41,747 nucleotides of DNA from CAZOHC01 sp964579845 (lineage in GTDB: Bacteria; Patescibacteriota; Microgenomatia; Levybacterales; UBA12049), in contig CAZOHC010000007.1 in NCBI GenBank assembly GCA_964579845.1, positions 1 through 41,747 on the forward strand, given 5' to 3'. The notes under the pieces are model-generated. The model did not search any database. It was given only the letters and a program-made list of their open reading frames with translations, and was not told where the DNA came from. The translations under genes and the position numbers were made by a program. Shown piece after piece: positions 24,480-32,604 of the stretch (the stretch's first letter is position 1; each line of letters opens with the position of its first letter).

Positions 24480-26174
24480 TTATTTACCGACATGTGAGCG
24501 TACCAACGGCAGATAAAATTCTTCCATATATTTTCTGAGCATTTGTGTCGCACTGAATTGGTTAATGGCCATATCCCGTGCGTTTTTCATCATGACTTCC
24601 CATTTTTCCGGTACGCCCTCTGTGTTTCGGTTGTAGTAGAGGGGAAGTACCTGCTCTCTCAGTACATTCAGAAGGTCTACTGAAACAGTATCGCTCTGAA
24701 GCAGCCACCCGACATCAAACAGATCCGCTTCTGCAACCCATCCGTCCTGCGTTGAAACGGGGAGAACGCCGTTGAGTGCTGCTTTCATACCGCTCGTACC
24801 GCAAGCTTCGAAGCCGACGACCGGTGTGTTCAGCCAGATATCACATCCTGAGGTTAAAAGTTTCGCAATCGTCATGCGGTAACCGGGAATATACACAACG
24901 ATTCCTTTTAATTCCTGGGTAACGATTTTCTGAATTTCTGCCATAATGGCGAGACCTTCATCGTCATTTTTGTGAGAAAGTCCTGAGATAACGACTTTTA
25001 TCGGTTTATCCTGTGCTGTTGCCAGTTTTTTGAACTCATCTAAATTATCAAACATCGCAAGCGGCCTCTTATAACCGACAACTCTTCTGGCCCACCCGAT
25101 GAGAAATGTCTCAGGATCCCAAACTTCGCCAGTCTCAATACGTATGTACTCGAGCAGTGCTTCTTTATTTTCCTGATGCTTATTCCATATTCCGTCTTTA
25201 TTCCCAACCCGATCCCACGTCTTCAGATGGATACCGTTTGTTACCGGCGTCATCTGATATTCTTTCCAGATTTCATTAGCTTTCTTCGCATGCAGGACGC
25301 TAACTGCATTGATTTTTCCTGCCATACGAAGCGCCAGGAGGCTCATTGAAAAAATGTTCGAATCAGATACAACACCGAGTTTGATAATTTCACCGACAGG
25401 TACCCGCAGTTCTTTCGCGAAACCCGTCATGAGCGTTGAGACCAGATCACTATCAAACGTTTCATTTCCGGCAGGAACGAGCGTATGGTTTGAAAAGAAA
25501 AGATGTTTTTTTGCGTTATTCAATTCTTCCTGGAATGTTCCGTTATGTTTTTCCATCTCAGATCTCGCTACTTCGAGCGCTAACAGTGCTGAATGACCTT
25601 CGTTGAGATGAAACCCGATAGGGGAAATACCGATCGCCTCAAGCATTCTCATACCTCCGATTCCGAGCACCATCTCCTGTTTAAAGCGTACCTCTCGGCT
25701 TGAAGCATATAATTGATCAGTGATTTTCTGATGTTTTTCTTCATTTTCAGGAAGTGAAGTATCGAGAAAATATGATCGTACACTACCAAAATCCAGATAC
25801 CACGCTTGAATCGATACCGTTTCATTTAGAATCGGAATCTGAACGATTACACGTTGGTTCTGATCATTAAGCACCGGTTTGAGATCCAATGTCGCAGGGT
25901 TCGTTTTCCCGGAGATTTTCATCATAATCCCTTCACGATAAATATCATGATACAGATACCCTTCATGATAAAATAATCCGACGGTGATGAGTGGAATGTC
26001 CAGCTCGGATGCTTCTCTGATAATGTCTCCGGCGAGTACGCCGAGACCTCCGGAATATGTCGGGATATCATCACGGATCGCATATTCGGCACAAAAATAC
26101 GCAATCGGGCGCTCTTTCAGAAGTGCATACTCTTTCGAGTCTTTCAATGATCTGAACCAAGATAGACTATCCAT
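24480..26174 (-). CDS. glgP: Alpha-glucan (glycogen) phosphorylase, GT35 short form
   Basis: Phosphorolyses alpha-1,4-glucans to glucose-1-phosphate with a PLP cofactor. 564 residues, the short phosphorylase type that lacks the large N-terminal part of animal enzymes. Visible motifs: FCAEYAIRDDIPTYSGGLGVLAGD, FHLNEGHSALLALE, TNGIHLKTW, WARRVVGYKRPLAMF, and the PLP-lysine region FEACGTSGMKAALNGVLPVS. It lies 18 bases downstream of the glycogen synthase gene on the same strand, so synthesis and breakdown of storage glucan form one operon. Confidence 0.95.
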   Translation of the reverse strand: MDSLSWFRSLKDSKEYALLKERPIAYFCAEYAIRDDIPTYSGGLGVLAGDIIREASELDIPLITVGLFYHEGYLYHDIYREGIMMKISGKTNPATLDLKPVLNDQNQRVIVQIPILNETVSIQAWYLDFGSVRSYFLDTSLPENEEKHQKITDQLYASSREVRFKQEMVLGIGGMRMLEAIGISPIGFHLNEGHSALLALEVARSEMEKHNGTFQEELNNAKKHLFFSNHTLVPAGNETFDSDLVSTLMTGFAKELRVPVGEIIKLGVVSDSNIFSMSLLALRMAGKINAVSVLHAKKANEIWKEYQMTPVTNGIHLKTWDRVGNKDGIWNKHQENKEALLEYIRIETGEVWDPETFLIGWARRVVGYKRPLAMFDNLDEFKKLATAQDKPIKVVISGLSHKNDDEGLAIMAEIQKIVTQELKGIVVYIPGYRMTIAKLLTSGCDIWLNTPVVGFEACGTSGMKAALNGVLPVSTQDGWVAEADLFDVGWLLQSDTVSVDLLNVLREQVLPLYYNRNTEGVPEKWEVMMKNARDMAINQFSATQMLRKYMEEFYLPLVRSHVGK

Positions 26175-26192
26175 AAACTCAGTATACCAAAC

Positions 26193-27779
26193 TTATTTCA
26201 CTTGTGGTTCACGGTATGCAGGATGTGGGGTAATACTGAGAGCCCGCCTTCGTGCCTCAAGAATATCAGTAAACAATTCTTCATATAACACTGCAGCGTA
26301 CTTCCATGATGAGTCATACTGCATACAGTTCCGGATGAGCTTTTCCCAGAGTTTGGGTTGTTTATAGATCGTCAGCATCTCAATTATCGCTGCGTACAGT
26401 TCCCAGGAATCATTATTTTTGAAAGAAAATCCATTCCCTTTTTGAGTAACCGGATTAAAGTCCGTGATGATGTCACTCAGTCCTCCTGTTCTTCTCACCA
26501 GCGGGACAGCACCGTATCTAAGTGCTTCAAGTGCCACGATTCCGCCCGGTTCAAATGTACTCGGCATCAGCAGACAGTCAGCACCTGAGAACAGTTTCCT
26601 CGGTAATCTGAAATCTGACCTGAGGTGAAGTCCTACGCGCTTCGGATACATTTTTTTTAACTTTATAATCTTATCTCTATACCTGTTTTCGCCGCTTCCG
26701 AGAACGATAAGTTGAACATCATCACGTCTGGAGAGCAGGGTAGGCAGCACATCAAGGAGTATTTCCCAGCCTTTCTGCTCTGATAATCTTCCTGAAATCG
26801 TAAAGAGGAATTTGTTCGGATCTTCTTCGAGAAAAAATAACTGTTGGAGGTTTTTTTTATTCTCTGCTCTGGCAGCAGGAAATGTGGCGGCATTATATTT
26901 CTTAACGATAATAGGATCTGTTTCAGGATCAAATTCATTCGTGTCTAAACCGTTTAAGATGCCCGTGAGTTTTCCTCTTATTCTCTGAAGCGTCTTCTCG
27001 AGTCCTGACCCATACTCAGGAGTAAGAATTTGTGAGGCGTATGAAGGGCTGACTGTATTTACTGCGTCTGCGTAGAGAATTCCCCGAAGCAAAGCATTCT
27101 GTTTCTGCAGTTTCGGTGTGAGGAGTCCTGCTTGGGGGGATGTGCCGTTATCTTTTTTGTCACTTCCACCGTAGCGGAAATCATAATTTCCCTGGTAGTT
27201 AATATTATGAATTGTCAAAACAATCGGAATGTTTGCGAGCACGCTTCGATACCGTTTCGATTTACGGGCAAGTTCCACAAAATATCCTGTATGCCAGTCG
27301 TTACACATAATGACATCAGGCATCCAGGCATTTTTCTCTTTATTCTCTACCAAATTTCGCATGATAAGCAGCCACTCCAAACATCCTTTCGAGAGCAGTG
27401 CGAACCTGGTATGGTCATCTTTATATCCGTAGATGTTTGCTCTGAGTTCGTAGTATTCACGGTTTTCCAAGAAGTAAGAATGTACTGTTGTATCTGTTTT
27501 CGGGTAAGATTTTATATTGCAGAGGATTGAATCATAGCCGCTCACTGGTTGTTTTTCTGAACGTATGTTTTCAATCGGAACATGAATATTCTGTACCTCG
27601 TCAGTAAGTTTCCAGCGTTTTTTCTGTTGCGGACCGTCGATCTGTGCATATTTGGGCATAAAAATCCTGACATCATGACCGCGGGTATTAAGGGCTCGGG
27701 GGAGAAAATACATGACTTGTGAAAGTCCTCCGACGGTGACATATGGGGCGACTTCAGCTGAGAGCGCGAGTACTTTCAT
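26193..27779 (-). CDS. glgA: Glycogen/starch synthase (GT5)
   Basis: Transfers glucose from ADP- or UDP-glucose to the growing glucan. 528 residues with the two Rossmann domains of GT5: N-terminal MKVLALSAEVAPYVTVGGLSQ, then DWHTGYF and IHNINYQGNYDF, the C-terminal ISGRLSEQKGWEILL and PSTFEPGGIVALEALRYGAVP with the catalytic E-x7-E. The nucleotide-sugar binding motif KxGGL reads TVGGL (Thr15 in place of the usual Lys). The start at 27779 follows TACAAT by six bases. Confidence 0.94.
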   Translation of the reverse strand: MKVLALSAEVAPYVTVGGLSQVMYFLPRALNTRGHDVRIFMPKYAQIDGPQQKKRWKLTDEVQNIHVPIENIRSEKQPVSGYDSILCNIKSYPKTDTTVHSYFLENREYYELRANIYGYKDDHTRFALLSKGCLEWLLIMRNLVENKEKNAWMPDVIMCNDWHTGYFVELARKSKRYRSVLANIPIVLTIHNINYQGNYDFRYGGSDKKDNGTSPQAGLLTPKLQKQNALLRGILYADAVNTVSPSYASQILTPEYGSGLEKTLQRIRGKLTGILNGLDTNEFDPETDPIIVKKYNAATFPAARAENKKNLQQLFFLEEDPNKFLFTISGRLSEQKGWEILLDVLPTLLSRRDDVQLIVLGSGENRYRDKIIKLKKMYPKRVGLHLRSDFRLPRKLFSGADCLLMPSTFEPGGIVALEALRYGAVPLVRRTGGLSDIITDFNPVTQKGNGFSFKNNDSWELYAAIIEMLTIYKQPKLWEKLIRNCMQYDSSWKYAAVLYEELFTDILEARRRALSITPHPAYREPQVK

Positions 27780-27785
27780 GGCTCT

Positions 27786-27791
27786 ATTGTA
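27786..27791 (-). promoter_or_regulatory. -10 element of glgA, leaderless type
   Basis: TGC-TACAAT on the minus strand ends six bases before the ATG at 27779. Confidence 0.55.
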
Positions 27792-27859
27792 GCACAGCTT
27801 GTCATGACAGTATTTTCTCAGTAATTGACAAAGTTAAAGATATCTTTCATAGTATACTT

Positions 27860-28084
27860 ATGGCTCAGAAAGCAGTCCGAAAAACGAAGAAAAAGTCAGC
27901 TTCAACCGCAGCCCGTAGAAGTTCATCAGCGAAATCCGTTGAGTTAACACGATTTATGATTCCTGCTGTGCTCGCCTATGTTATTACCTGGGCGATGTCA
28001 GGTAACTCAGCCCTGGGTGGGATGGTGTTTTTAGTCGTTCTCGTTGCAAATTGGTTCGGCATGACATATCGATCGAGAAAATAA
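27860..28084 (+). CDS. Small basic protein with two hydrophobic segments
   Basis: 74 residues from the Met at 27860. A very basic N-terminus (KAVRKTKKKSASTAARR) of about 30 residues precedes two short hydrophobic segments (about 33-48 and 53-68) and a basic end. It looks like an inner-membrane hairpin with both ends in the cytoplasm. No family recognised. TTGACA at 27825 and TAGTAT at 27850 (19-base spacer) lie just upstream, with only four bases between the -10 and the ATG. Confidence 0.6.
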   Translation: MAQKAVRKTKKKSASTAARRSSSAKSVELTRFMIPAVLAYVITWAMSGNSALGGMVFLVVLVANWFGMTYRSRK

Positions 28085-28249
28085 ACCGTTTACCTCTCAT
28101 TCCACACTCTGCTTTTCAGCTTTTTTTCAGATTCGAGAAAGATACTCACTACTTGCGCGAGAAAATAATTCCTGTATACTTCCTCATATTGACGCGATAA
28201 AGCAGGGATTTTCTTCTCGTTTTTAGCTATGGTAAGGAGGTGATAAAAA

Positions 28250-28765
28250 ATGGATGAAAATAATATGACAACACCACGAAGCTCGATGAGCAAATGGATA
28301 ATTCCCGTTACTGTACTCGGACTCATCGTTATCGCAGTTGTTGCTTTTTATCTTCTCGGTCAGAACACCGGTACTCCCGGGATGACCGGAACTACGCAGA
28401 CAGTAACGTCTACACCCGGAACACAGACAGATGCTACCTCAGAAGAAGCAGAGATTATGAGTCAATCGGTTTATCAGGATGGTGAGTATTCCGCACAAGG
28501 AAATTATGTCTCACCGGGAGGTCCGCGTGAAGTGAATGTTACTGTATCGCTTACGGACGGTGTTATTACTGATGCTGCATTCGAAGGTTCAGCGACTGAT
28601 CCAAATTCCGTACGTTTCCAAGGTGAATTCGCTGATAACTTCAGGACAGAGGTAGTCGGACGAAACATCGACGATGTTTCACTGACAAAAGTATCAGGGT
28701 CGTCACTCACGCCGAAAGGATTCATGGATGCCCTAGAGAAGATTAAAGCGGAGGCACAGTCATAA
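28250..28765 (+). CDS. Membrane-anchored FMN-binding domain protein (RnfG/NqrC-type)
   Basis: 171 residues: a short cytoplasmic start, one membrane helix (about 15-36), a Thr-rich linker and an extracytoplasmic FMN-binding domain (about 70-170). The domain shows YQDGEYSAQGNYVSPGG, VNVTVSLTDGVITDAAFEG and, near the end, VSGSSLTPKGF. The last aligns with the flavinylation motif SGATLTS of NqrC/RnfG, with Ser152 as the likely covalent FMN acceptor. The gene for the enzyme that attaches FMN (ApbE) follows six bases downstream. A strong Shine-Dalgarno AAGGAGGTGAT lies seven bases before the ATG. It probably carries electrons outside the membrane. Confidence 0.9.
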   Translation: MDENNMTTPRSSMSKWIIPVTVLGLIVIAVVAFYLLGQNTGTPGMTGTTQTVTSTPGTQTDATSEEAEIMSQSVYQDGEYSAQGNYVSPGGPREVNVTVSLTDGVITDAAFEGSATDPNSVRFQGEFADNFRTEVVGRNIDDVSLTKVSGSSLTPKGFMDALEKIKAEAQS

Positions 28766-28770
28766 CCGGG

Positions 28771-29646
28771 ATGAAGTCTTTAGCCTTTGAGGCTATCGGA
28801 ACGCACTGGGACATTGACCTGTATGATCCGTTGCCGGATTCGGTTTTTCGACAGATCGAAAAGCAGATCAGGCAGCGGATTGATGCTTTTGACCGTACGT
28901 ATTCACGCTTTCGTGATGATTCACTGGTTCGGAAGATAGCAGATGGTGAGGCTTCTATGTTCCCGGAAGAGAGCAGGCATATGCTTGAACTCTTCCGGAA
29001 ACTCTACCAACTGACTGACGGAGCGTTTACTCCACTCATCGGTACAGTACTTGAAGATGCCGGATATGATAGTTCGTATTCATTCAAGAGCCGTCCACTT
29101 CAGACACCGCCTGAGCTTGACGGAGTACTGGAGCTTGGTAAAAATGCTATACAGGTAAAGAATCCTGTGCTTTTTGATTTCGGGGCACTCGGAAAAGGAG
29201 CGCTGATTGATGAGGTTGGGAGTCTTCTGAAGTCAACAGGAGTCCACGCGTTCTGTATCGATGCAGGCGGTGACATGCTGTATGAACACCATAGCAAAAA
29301 GCCGCTTCGTATCGGGCTTGAGCATCCTGAAGATACCGGGAAAGTTATCGGCGTTACCGAAATAACGAAGGGAAGTATCTGCGCATCGTCAGGAAATAGG
29401 AGACGTTGGGGGACGTATCATCACCTCATGCATCCGCATACCAGACAGCCTGTCAACACTGTACTTTCGAGCTGGATAATAGCAGATACAGCTATGCTTG
29501 CAGACTGTATCGCAACAGCTGTCTTCTTCACTGACCCGGAGAGGCTTCGTGAAGCATTTCATTTCGAATATCTGCTGATGTATCCTGATCACACGATCAG
29601 GAAATCACCTGATTTCCCCGGTGAACTGTACTATACTAGGAGTTAG
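28771..29646 (+). CDS. apbE: FAD:protein FMN transferase ApbE
   Basis: Transfers FMN from FAD onto Ser/Thr of target proteins, using Mg. 291 residues with the family signatures: FEAIGTHWDI at the start, TYSRFRDDSLV, DFGALGKGALID, CIDAGGDMLYE, ASSGNRRRW and HLMHPHTRQPV. No signal peptide or lipobox is seen, so it appears cytoplasmic, whereas many ApbE proteins are exported; either it acts before its target is translocated or it uses an atypical route. Its neighbours on both sides are candidate flavin carriers. The stop codon is part of the heptamer array that follows. Confidence 0.94.
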   Translation: MKSLAFEAIGTHWDIDLYDPLPDSVFRQIEKQIRQRIDAFDRTYSRFRDDSLVRKIADGEASMFPEESRHMLELFRKLYQLTDGAFTPLIGTVLEDAGYDSSYSFKSRPLQTPPELDGVLELGKNAIQVKNPVLFDFGALGKGALIDEVGSLLKSTGVHAFCIDAGGDMLYEHHSKKPLRIGLEHPEDTGKVIGVTEITKGSICASSGNRRRWGTYHHLMHPHTRQPVNTVLSSWIIADTAMLADCIATAVFFTDPERLREAFHFEYLLMYPDHTIRKSPDFPGELYYTRS

Positions 29647-29693
29647 GAGTTAGGAGTTAGGAGTTAGGAGTTAGGAGTTAGGAGTTAGGAGTT
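29638..29693. repeat. Heptamer tandem array (aggagtt x8)
   Basis: Eight perfect copies of a 7-bp unit begin inside the last codons of apbE. Each unit junction contains TAG on the plus strand, so stops occur in all three frames. The unit also contains AGGAG, a Shine-Dalgarno-like sequence, repeated eight times. Confidence 0.95.
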
Positions 29694-29708
29694 AGGAATA
29701 TAATGATA

Positions 29709-29729
29709 AAATCTGAAATCTGAAATCTG
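29709..29729. repeat. Heptamer tandem array (aaatctg x3)
   Basis: Three perfect 7-bp units just before the ATG at 29737; each contains TGA on the plus strand. Confidence 0.8.
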
Positions 29730-29736
29730 AAAACAA

Positions 29737-31251
29737 ATGCGATATATAGATTCTTTTTTAAATGCTATTACTATGTATCGGTTAGTTCTATACGGACTGG
29801 TCGTGTTGGTTTCTGTCTCTATTATCTTCGGATTCCTCGGGTTGTTGCCGTTCAGCGGAGTTGCCATGCTCTTTACTCTGACTGTTTTGACAGCTGTCGG
29901 ATATCTGACGCATCGGATTTTTGCCTGGATTTTTAAAGCGACGACGAACAGTGAATCATATAGGATTACTGTTCTCATTCTTTTCCTAATTGTTCCTCCT
30001 ATCTCAGATGCGACAGATTTTGCGGTTACTGCAGCAGTTGCGTTCGTCGCGATGGCATCGAAATATCTCCTGGCTATCGAGAAAAAGCATATTTTTAATC
30101 CTGCTGCGTTCGGTGTTTTTTTACTGGGACTTTTCGGTTTCGGGACCGCGATCTGGTGGGTCGGAAGTTTGATACTGCTTCCGTTTGTTGCTGTCCTCGG
30201 TTTTCTCATCGTTCGAAAGATCAGAAAGCCATACCTCGTTCTTCCCTTTTTCCTGACAGCGATACTAACGATCTCGCTTTTTAACCTCCGGAACGGACTG
30301 AGTATTACGGAATCGATAACGCAGGTCGTGACCTCATGGCCGACGGTTTTTTTCGCGACGGTTATGCTTACTGAACCGCTTACTGCACCGACACGATTTC
30401 GCTTGTACGTGCTTTACAGCGGTCTCGTCGGTATTCTCTTCGGTCTGCAATTTCATATCGGCCCACTATTCGTCTCTCCTGAATTCGCGCTCGTCGTCGG
30501 AAATATTTTCTCCTATATCGTCAGTCCGAAGCAGAAATTGTTTTTGAAACTGAAAGAGAAGAAACAACTTTCATCAGATATCTTTGAATTTATTTTTACG
30601 AAACGTGCAGACTTTTCGTTTCATCCCGGGCAGTATCTCGAGTGGACTGTTCCGCCGCATCATGTCGACAGTCGCGGGAATAGGCGGTATTTTACGATTG
30701 CTTCATCACCGACAGAAGAAGATATCAGACTCGGTGTGAAGATTCTCCCGAAGCAATCAAGCCGATTTAAAAAAGCATTGCTTGAATTAGAGACAGGGGA
30801 CAGGATTGTCGCGTCACAGCTTGCCGGCGACTTTATACTTCCTGATGCTACCGGTCACTATGTCTTCATTGCAGGCGGTATCGGCGTGACGCCGTTTCGC
30901 AGCATGATACAGTATCTGCTTGATAAGAAAGAAAAGCGTGACATTATCTTTTTTTACGTAGCGTCATCTCCCGAAGAACTCGTTTATCGAGATGTATTTG
31001 ACCGTGCTGTCTCAGAACTGGGGATACATGTTATCTATGTGATAACGCATCCGGATAACGTGCCGAAAGGATGGAGCGGGGAAGTCGGACGGCTTAATGA
31101 TGCTATACTCACGAAGCATGTTTCTGATGTAAAAGAACGTACCTATTATCTTTCTGGGCCGAACGTGATGGTTGATTGGTATAAGAACATGCTTCGAGAG
31201 CTCGGAGTACCGGCCTCATCCGTTATCACGGATTACTTCCCCGGATTCTGA
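29737..31251 (+). CDS. NqrB/RnfD-like membrane domain fused to a ferredoxin-reductase-like FAD/NAD domain
   Basis: 504 residues. The first 265 form eight or nine membrane helices with the NqrB/RnfD signatures KHIFNPAAFGVFLLG and ATVMLTEPLTAPTRFRLY. The rest is a soluble flavoprotein reductase: FAD-binding domain with FHPGQYLEW and RRYFTIASS, and an NAD(P)-binding domain with IAGGIGVTPFRSMI and TYYLSGPNVMV. There is no [2Fe-2S] domain as in NqrF. It would take electrons from NAD(P)H in the cytoplasm and pass them through the membrane to the flavinylated partner at 28250. apbE lies between them, and the three genes are on the same strand. No RnfA/E/C/B or NqrA/D/E genes are present here. Confidence 0.9.
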   Translation: MRYIDSFLNAITMYRLVLYGLVVLVSVSIIFGFLGLLPFSGVAMLFTLTVLTAVGYLTHRIFAWIFKATTNSESYRITVLILFLIVPPISDATDFAVTAAVAFVAMASKYLLAIEKKHIFNPAAFGVFLLGLFGFGTAIWWVGSLILLPFVAVLGFLIVRKIRKPYLVLPFFLTAILTISLFNLRNGLSITESITQVVTSWPTVFFATVMLTEPLTAPTRFRLYVLYSGLVGILFGLQFHIGPLFVSPEFALVVGNIFSYIVSPKQKLFLKLKEKKQLSSDIFEFIFTKRADFSFHPGQYLEWTVPPHHVDSRGNRRYFTIASSPTEEDIRLGVKILPKQSSRFKKALLELETGDRIVASQLAGDFILPDATGHYVFIAGGIGVTPFRSMIQYLLDKKEKRDIIFFYVASSPEELVYRDVFDRAVSELGIHVIYVITHPDNVPKGWSGEVGRLNDAILTKHVSDVKERTYYLSGPNVMVDWYKNMLRELGVPASSVITDYFPGF

Positions 31252-31325
31252 GATAAGATTGGTTAAATGGTTAAAGGATTTTCTTTGTAGAACCTCGATA
31301 ATAGCATGCAAGCATCTGTCTTCTC

Positions 31326-31353
31326 TTGACATGATCTTCGGTCGTGGTATAGT
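31326..31353 (+). promoter_or_regulatory. Sigma-70 promoter, leaderless type
   Basis: TTGACA (31326-31331), a 16-base spacer and TATAGT (31348-31353) end six bases before the ATG at 31360. Confidence 0.75.
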
Positions 31354-31359
31354 TGGGTT

Positions 31360-31725
31360 ATGAGGATATTACTTGCTATCGCCATTAATACTGCAGCTTT
31401 ACTCGTAACAGCGTATTTCGTCCCCGGATTTAATGTAGCCTCCTGGCAGACTGCAGTCCTCGCAGCGATAATTTTCGGACTCATTAACACCTTTGTCAGA
31501 CCGTTACTTGTGCTTCTCACGTTACCGTTAACGGTTCTCACACTCGGATTTTTTCTCTTCGTTGTCAATGCACTGATCCTTTTCATGACGACATATTTCG
31601 TCAGCGGTTTTACCATTGATGGCTGGCTGCCTGCAATCATCGGTGCAATCGTATTATCACTCGTCTCGGCTATTCTTTCTTCACTGCTCGGACAGGTCGA
31701 ATCGAGAACACCAACCGCAGAGTAA
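31360..31725 (+). CDS. Phage_holin_4_2 / YvlD-family membrane protein
   Basis: 121 residues with four membrane helices and short loops. The family pattern is seen in TAYFVPGFNVASW, FGLINTFVRPLLVLLTLPLTVLTLGFFLFVVNA and YFVSGFTIDGW. Despite the Pfam name, these proteins are chromosomal and not phage lysis proteins; the function is unknown, with a suggested envelope-stress link in Firmicutes. A strong promoter lies directly before the start codon. Confidence 0.92.
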   Translation: MRILLAIAINTAALLVTAYFVPGFNVASWQTAVLAAIIFGLINTFVRPLLVLLTLPLTVLTLGFFLFVVNALILFMTTYFVSGFTIDGWLPAIIGAIVLSLVSAILSSLLGQVESRTPTAE

Positions 31726-31757
31726 TTCACCCCCTGATTCAGATACTTTTTTTCGCA

Positions 31758-31796
31758 TGAAAAAGGCGTTCCCCACCATGGATGGTGAGGAACGCC
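31758..31796 (-). terminator. Intrinsic terminator of the 32385 gene
   Basis: A long hairpin (31765-31796) with arms GGCGTTCC/GGAACGCC continued by CACCAT/ATGGTG is followed on the minus strand by TTTTT. It ends the minus-strand gene whose stop is at 31828; the plus side has no T-tract. Confidence 0.85.
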
Positions 31797-31827
31797 GAGA
31801 AAAAGACAGGAAGGTTACTTCACTTTA

Positions 31828-32385
31828 CTAATCTGCGACCTCCTTGGTGGAGAGATCAGAAAATGTCATAACTTGAACGGCGATCGGGTCGATCTCTGAC
31901 TTCTGGAATCGTGCTCCCATGCGGATAACGATGATAGCCTGTGAAAGCATCTCAATCGCTTCTTCCTCGGTCGCATCGATCTCAGCGAGCTTCATAGTGA
32001 AAGCTTCTTGGTCTCGCTGAACGCTGAGTGAGAGAGAACTCTCCTGGCGTTCTTCTCTCAACGTGAACTGCACGTTGCAGTAATGCGTAGAGAGTGTGAC
32101 ATTCAGTGACTTGAAAAACGCCTCAATTCCAGGGTCACCGATGAGGGCGAAGCAGTCATGACTGTCCGCCGGAAGGAGATCGGAGACACCTGCGTCAAAC
32201 CACACATAATGCTCAAAACTCCAGATGAGCTCTTCAATTCTCTTGAGACTGACGAGCACATTCTTCCTGGTTGCATCAGGAATGAGCCTCTCGTTTATAT
32301 CTCTCTTGTTGTCGAGGAGAACCTCAAAAATCAGCCTCGGTGTGAGTCTTCGGGACTCACTATATTCCTTGAGTAAGAGTTCCAT
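31828..32385 (-). CDS. Protein of unknown function (185 aa)
   Basis: A soluble, acidic, mostly helical protein with no signal peptide or membrane segment; I do not recognise a family. Seen in it: LTPRLIFEVLLDNKRDINERL near the start, a WSFEHYVWFDAGVSDLLPADSHDCF middle part with two cysteines in the domain, and a helical acidic end (ATEEEAIEMLSQAIIVIRMG). It has its own transcription unit: promoter near 32570, a leader of about 190 bases, a clear Shine-Dalgarno GGAGG and an intrinsic terminator. The careful framing suggests a regulated gene with an independent function. Confidence 0.75.
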   Translation of the reverse strand: MELLLKEYSESRRLTPRLIFEVLLDNKRDINERLIPDATRKNVLVSLKRIEELIWSFEHYVWFDAGVSDLLPADSHDCFALIGDPGIEAFFKSLNVTLSTHYCNVQFTLREERQESSLSLSVQRDQEAFTMKLAEIDATEEEAIEMLSQAIIVIRMGARFQKSEIDPIAVQVMTFSDLSTKEVAD

Positions 32386-32590
32386 GTCGAATCCTCCGAA
32401 TCTGTCTTTTACCGTCCCGCACGGGCGGCTCTCCGGGTACCATATGAGATATCAGATTGCAGATATCGGATGACAGGATATTTCCTTCTGTAGTCTGCCA
32501 TCTGCAAACTGTCTTGATACGCGGGGAGCTGCCTATGCGTTCGGCTCGTTATTGTTAATGTACAGGACCGGAATTATACCATAGTGCTTG
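32386..32590 (-). promoter_or_regulatory. Promoter and long structured leader of the 32385 gene
   Basis: TATAAT on the minus strand lies at 32577-32572, just after the sortase stop. The leader of about 190 bases holds two degenerate heptamer arrays and a G/C-rich inverted repeat (CCCGCACGGGCGG region, 32416-32430) about 25 bases before the Shine-Dalgarno site. No known riboswitch was recognised. Confidence 0.45.
32447..32514. repeat. Two degenerate heptamer arrays
   Basis: On the plus strand 32447-32481 reads as agatatc, agattgc, agatatc, ggatgac, aggatat, and 32487-32514 as tctgtag, tctgcca, tctgcaa, actgtct. The 7-base period is kept while the units have diverged. Confidence 0.55.
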
Positions 32591-32604
32591 TGCTTGGTAC
32601 TGTG

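Noticed and set aside
29638..29693. CRISPR or Shine-Dalgarno array at the aggagtt repeats
   Set aside because: The period is 7 bp without spacers, and the other arrays have units without AGGAG, so a ribosome-binding role is not general.
31360..31725. Phage lysis gene (holin)
   Set aside because: The family name is misleading; there is no endolysin, phage structural gene or integrase nearby, and the protein has the four-helix YvlD pattern.
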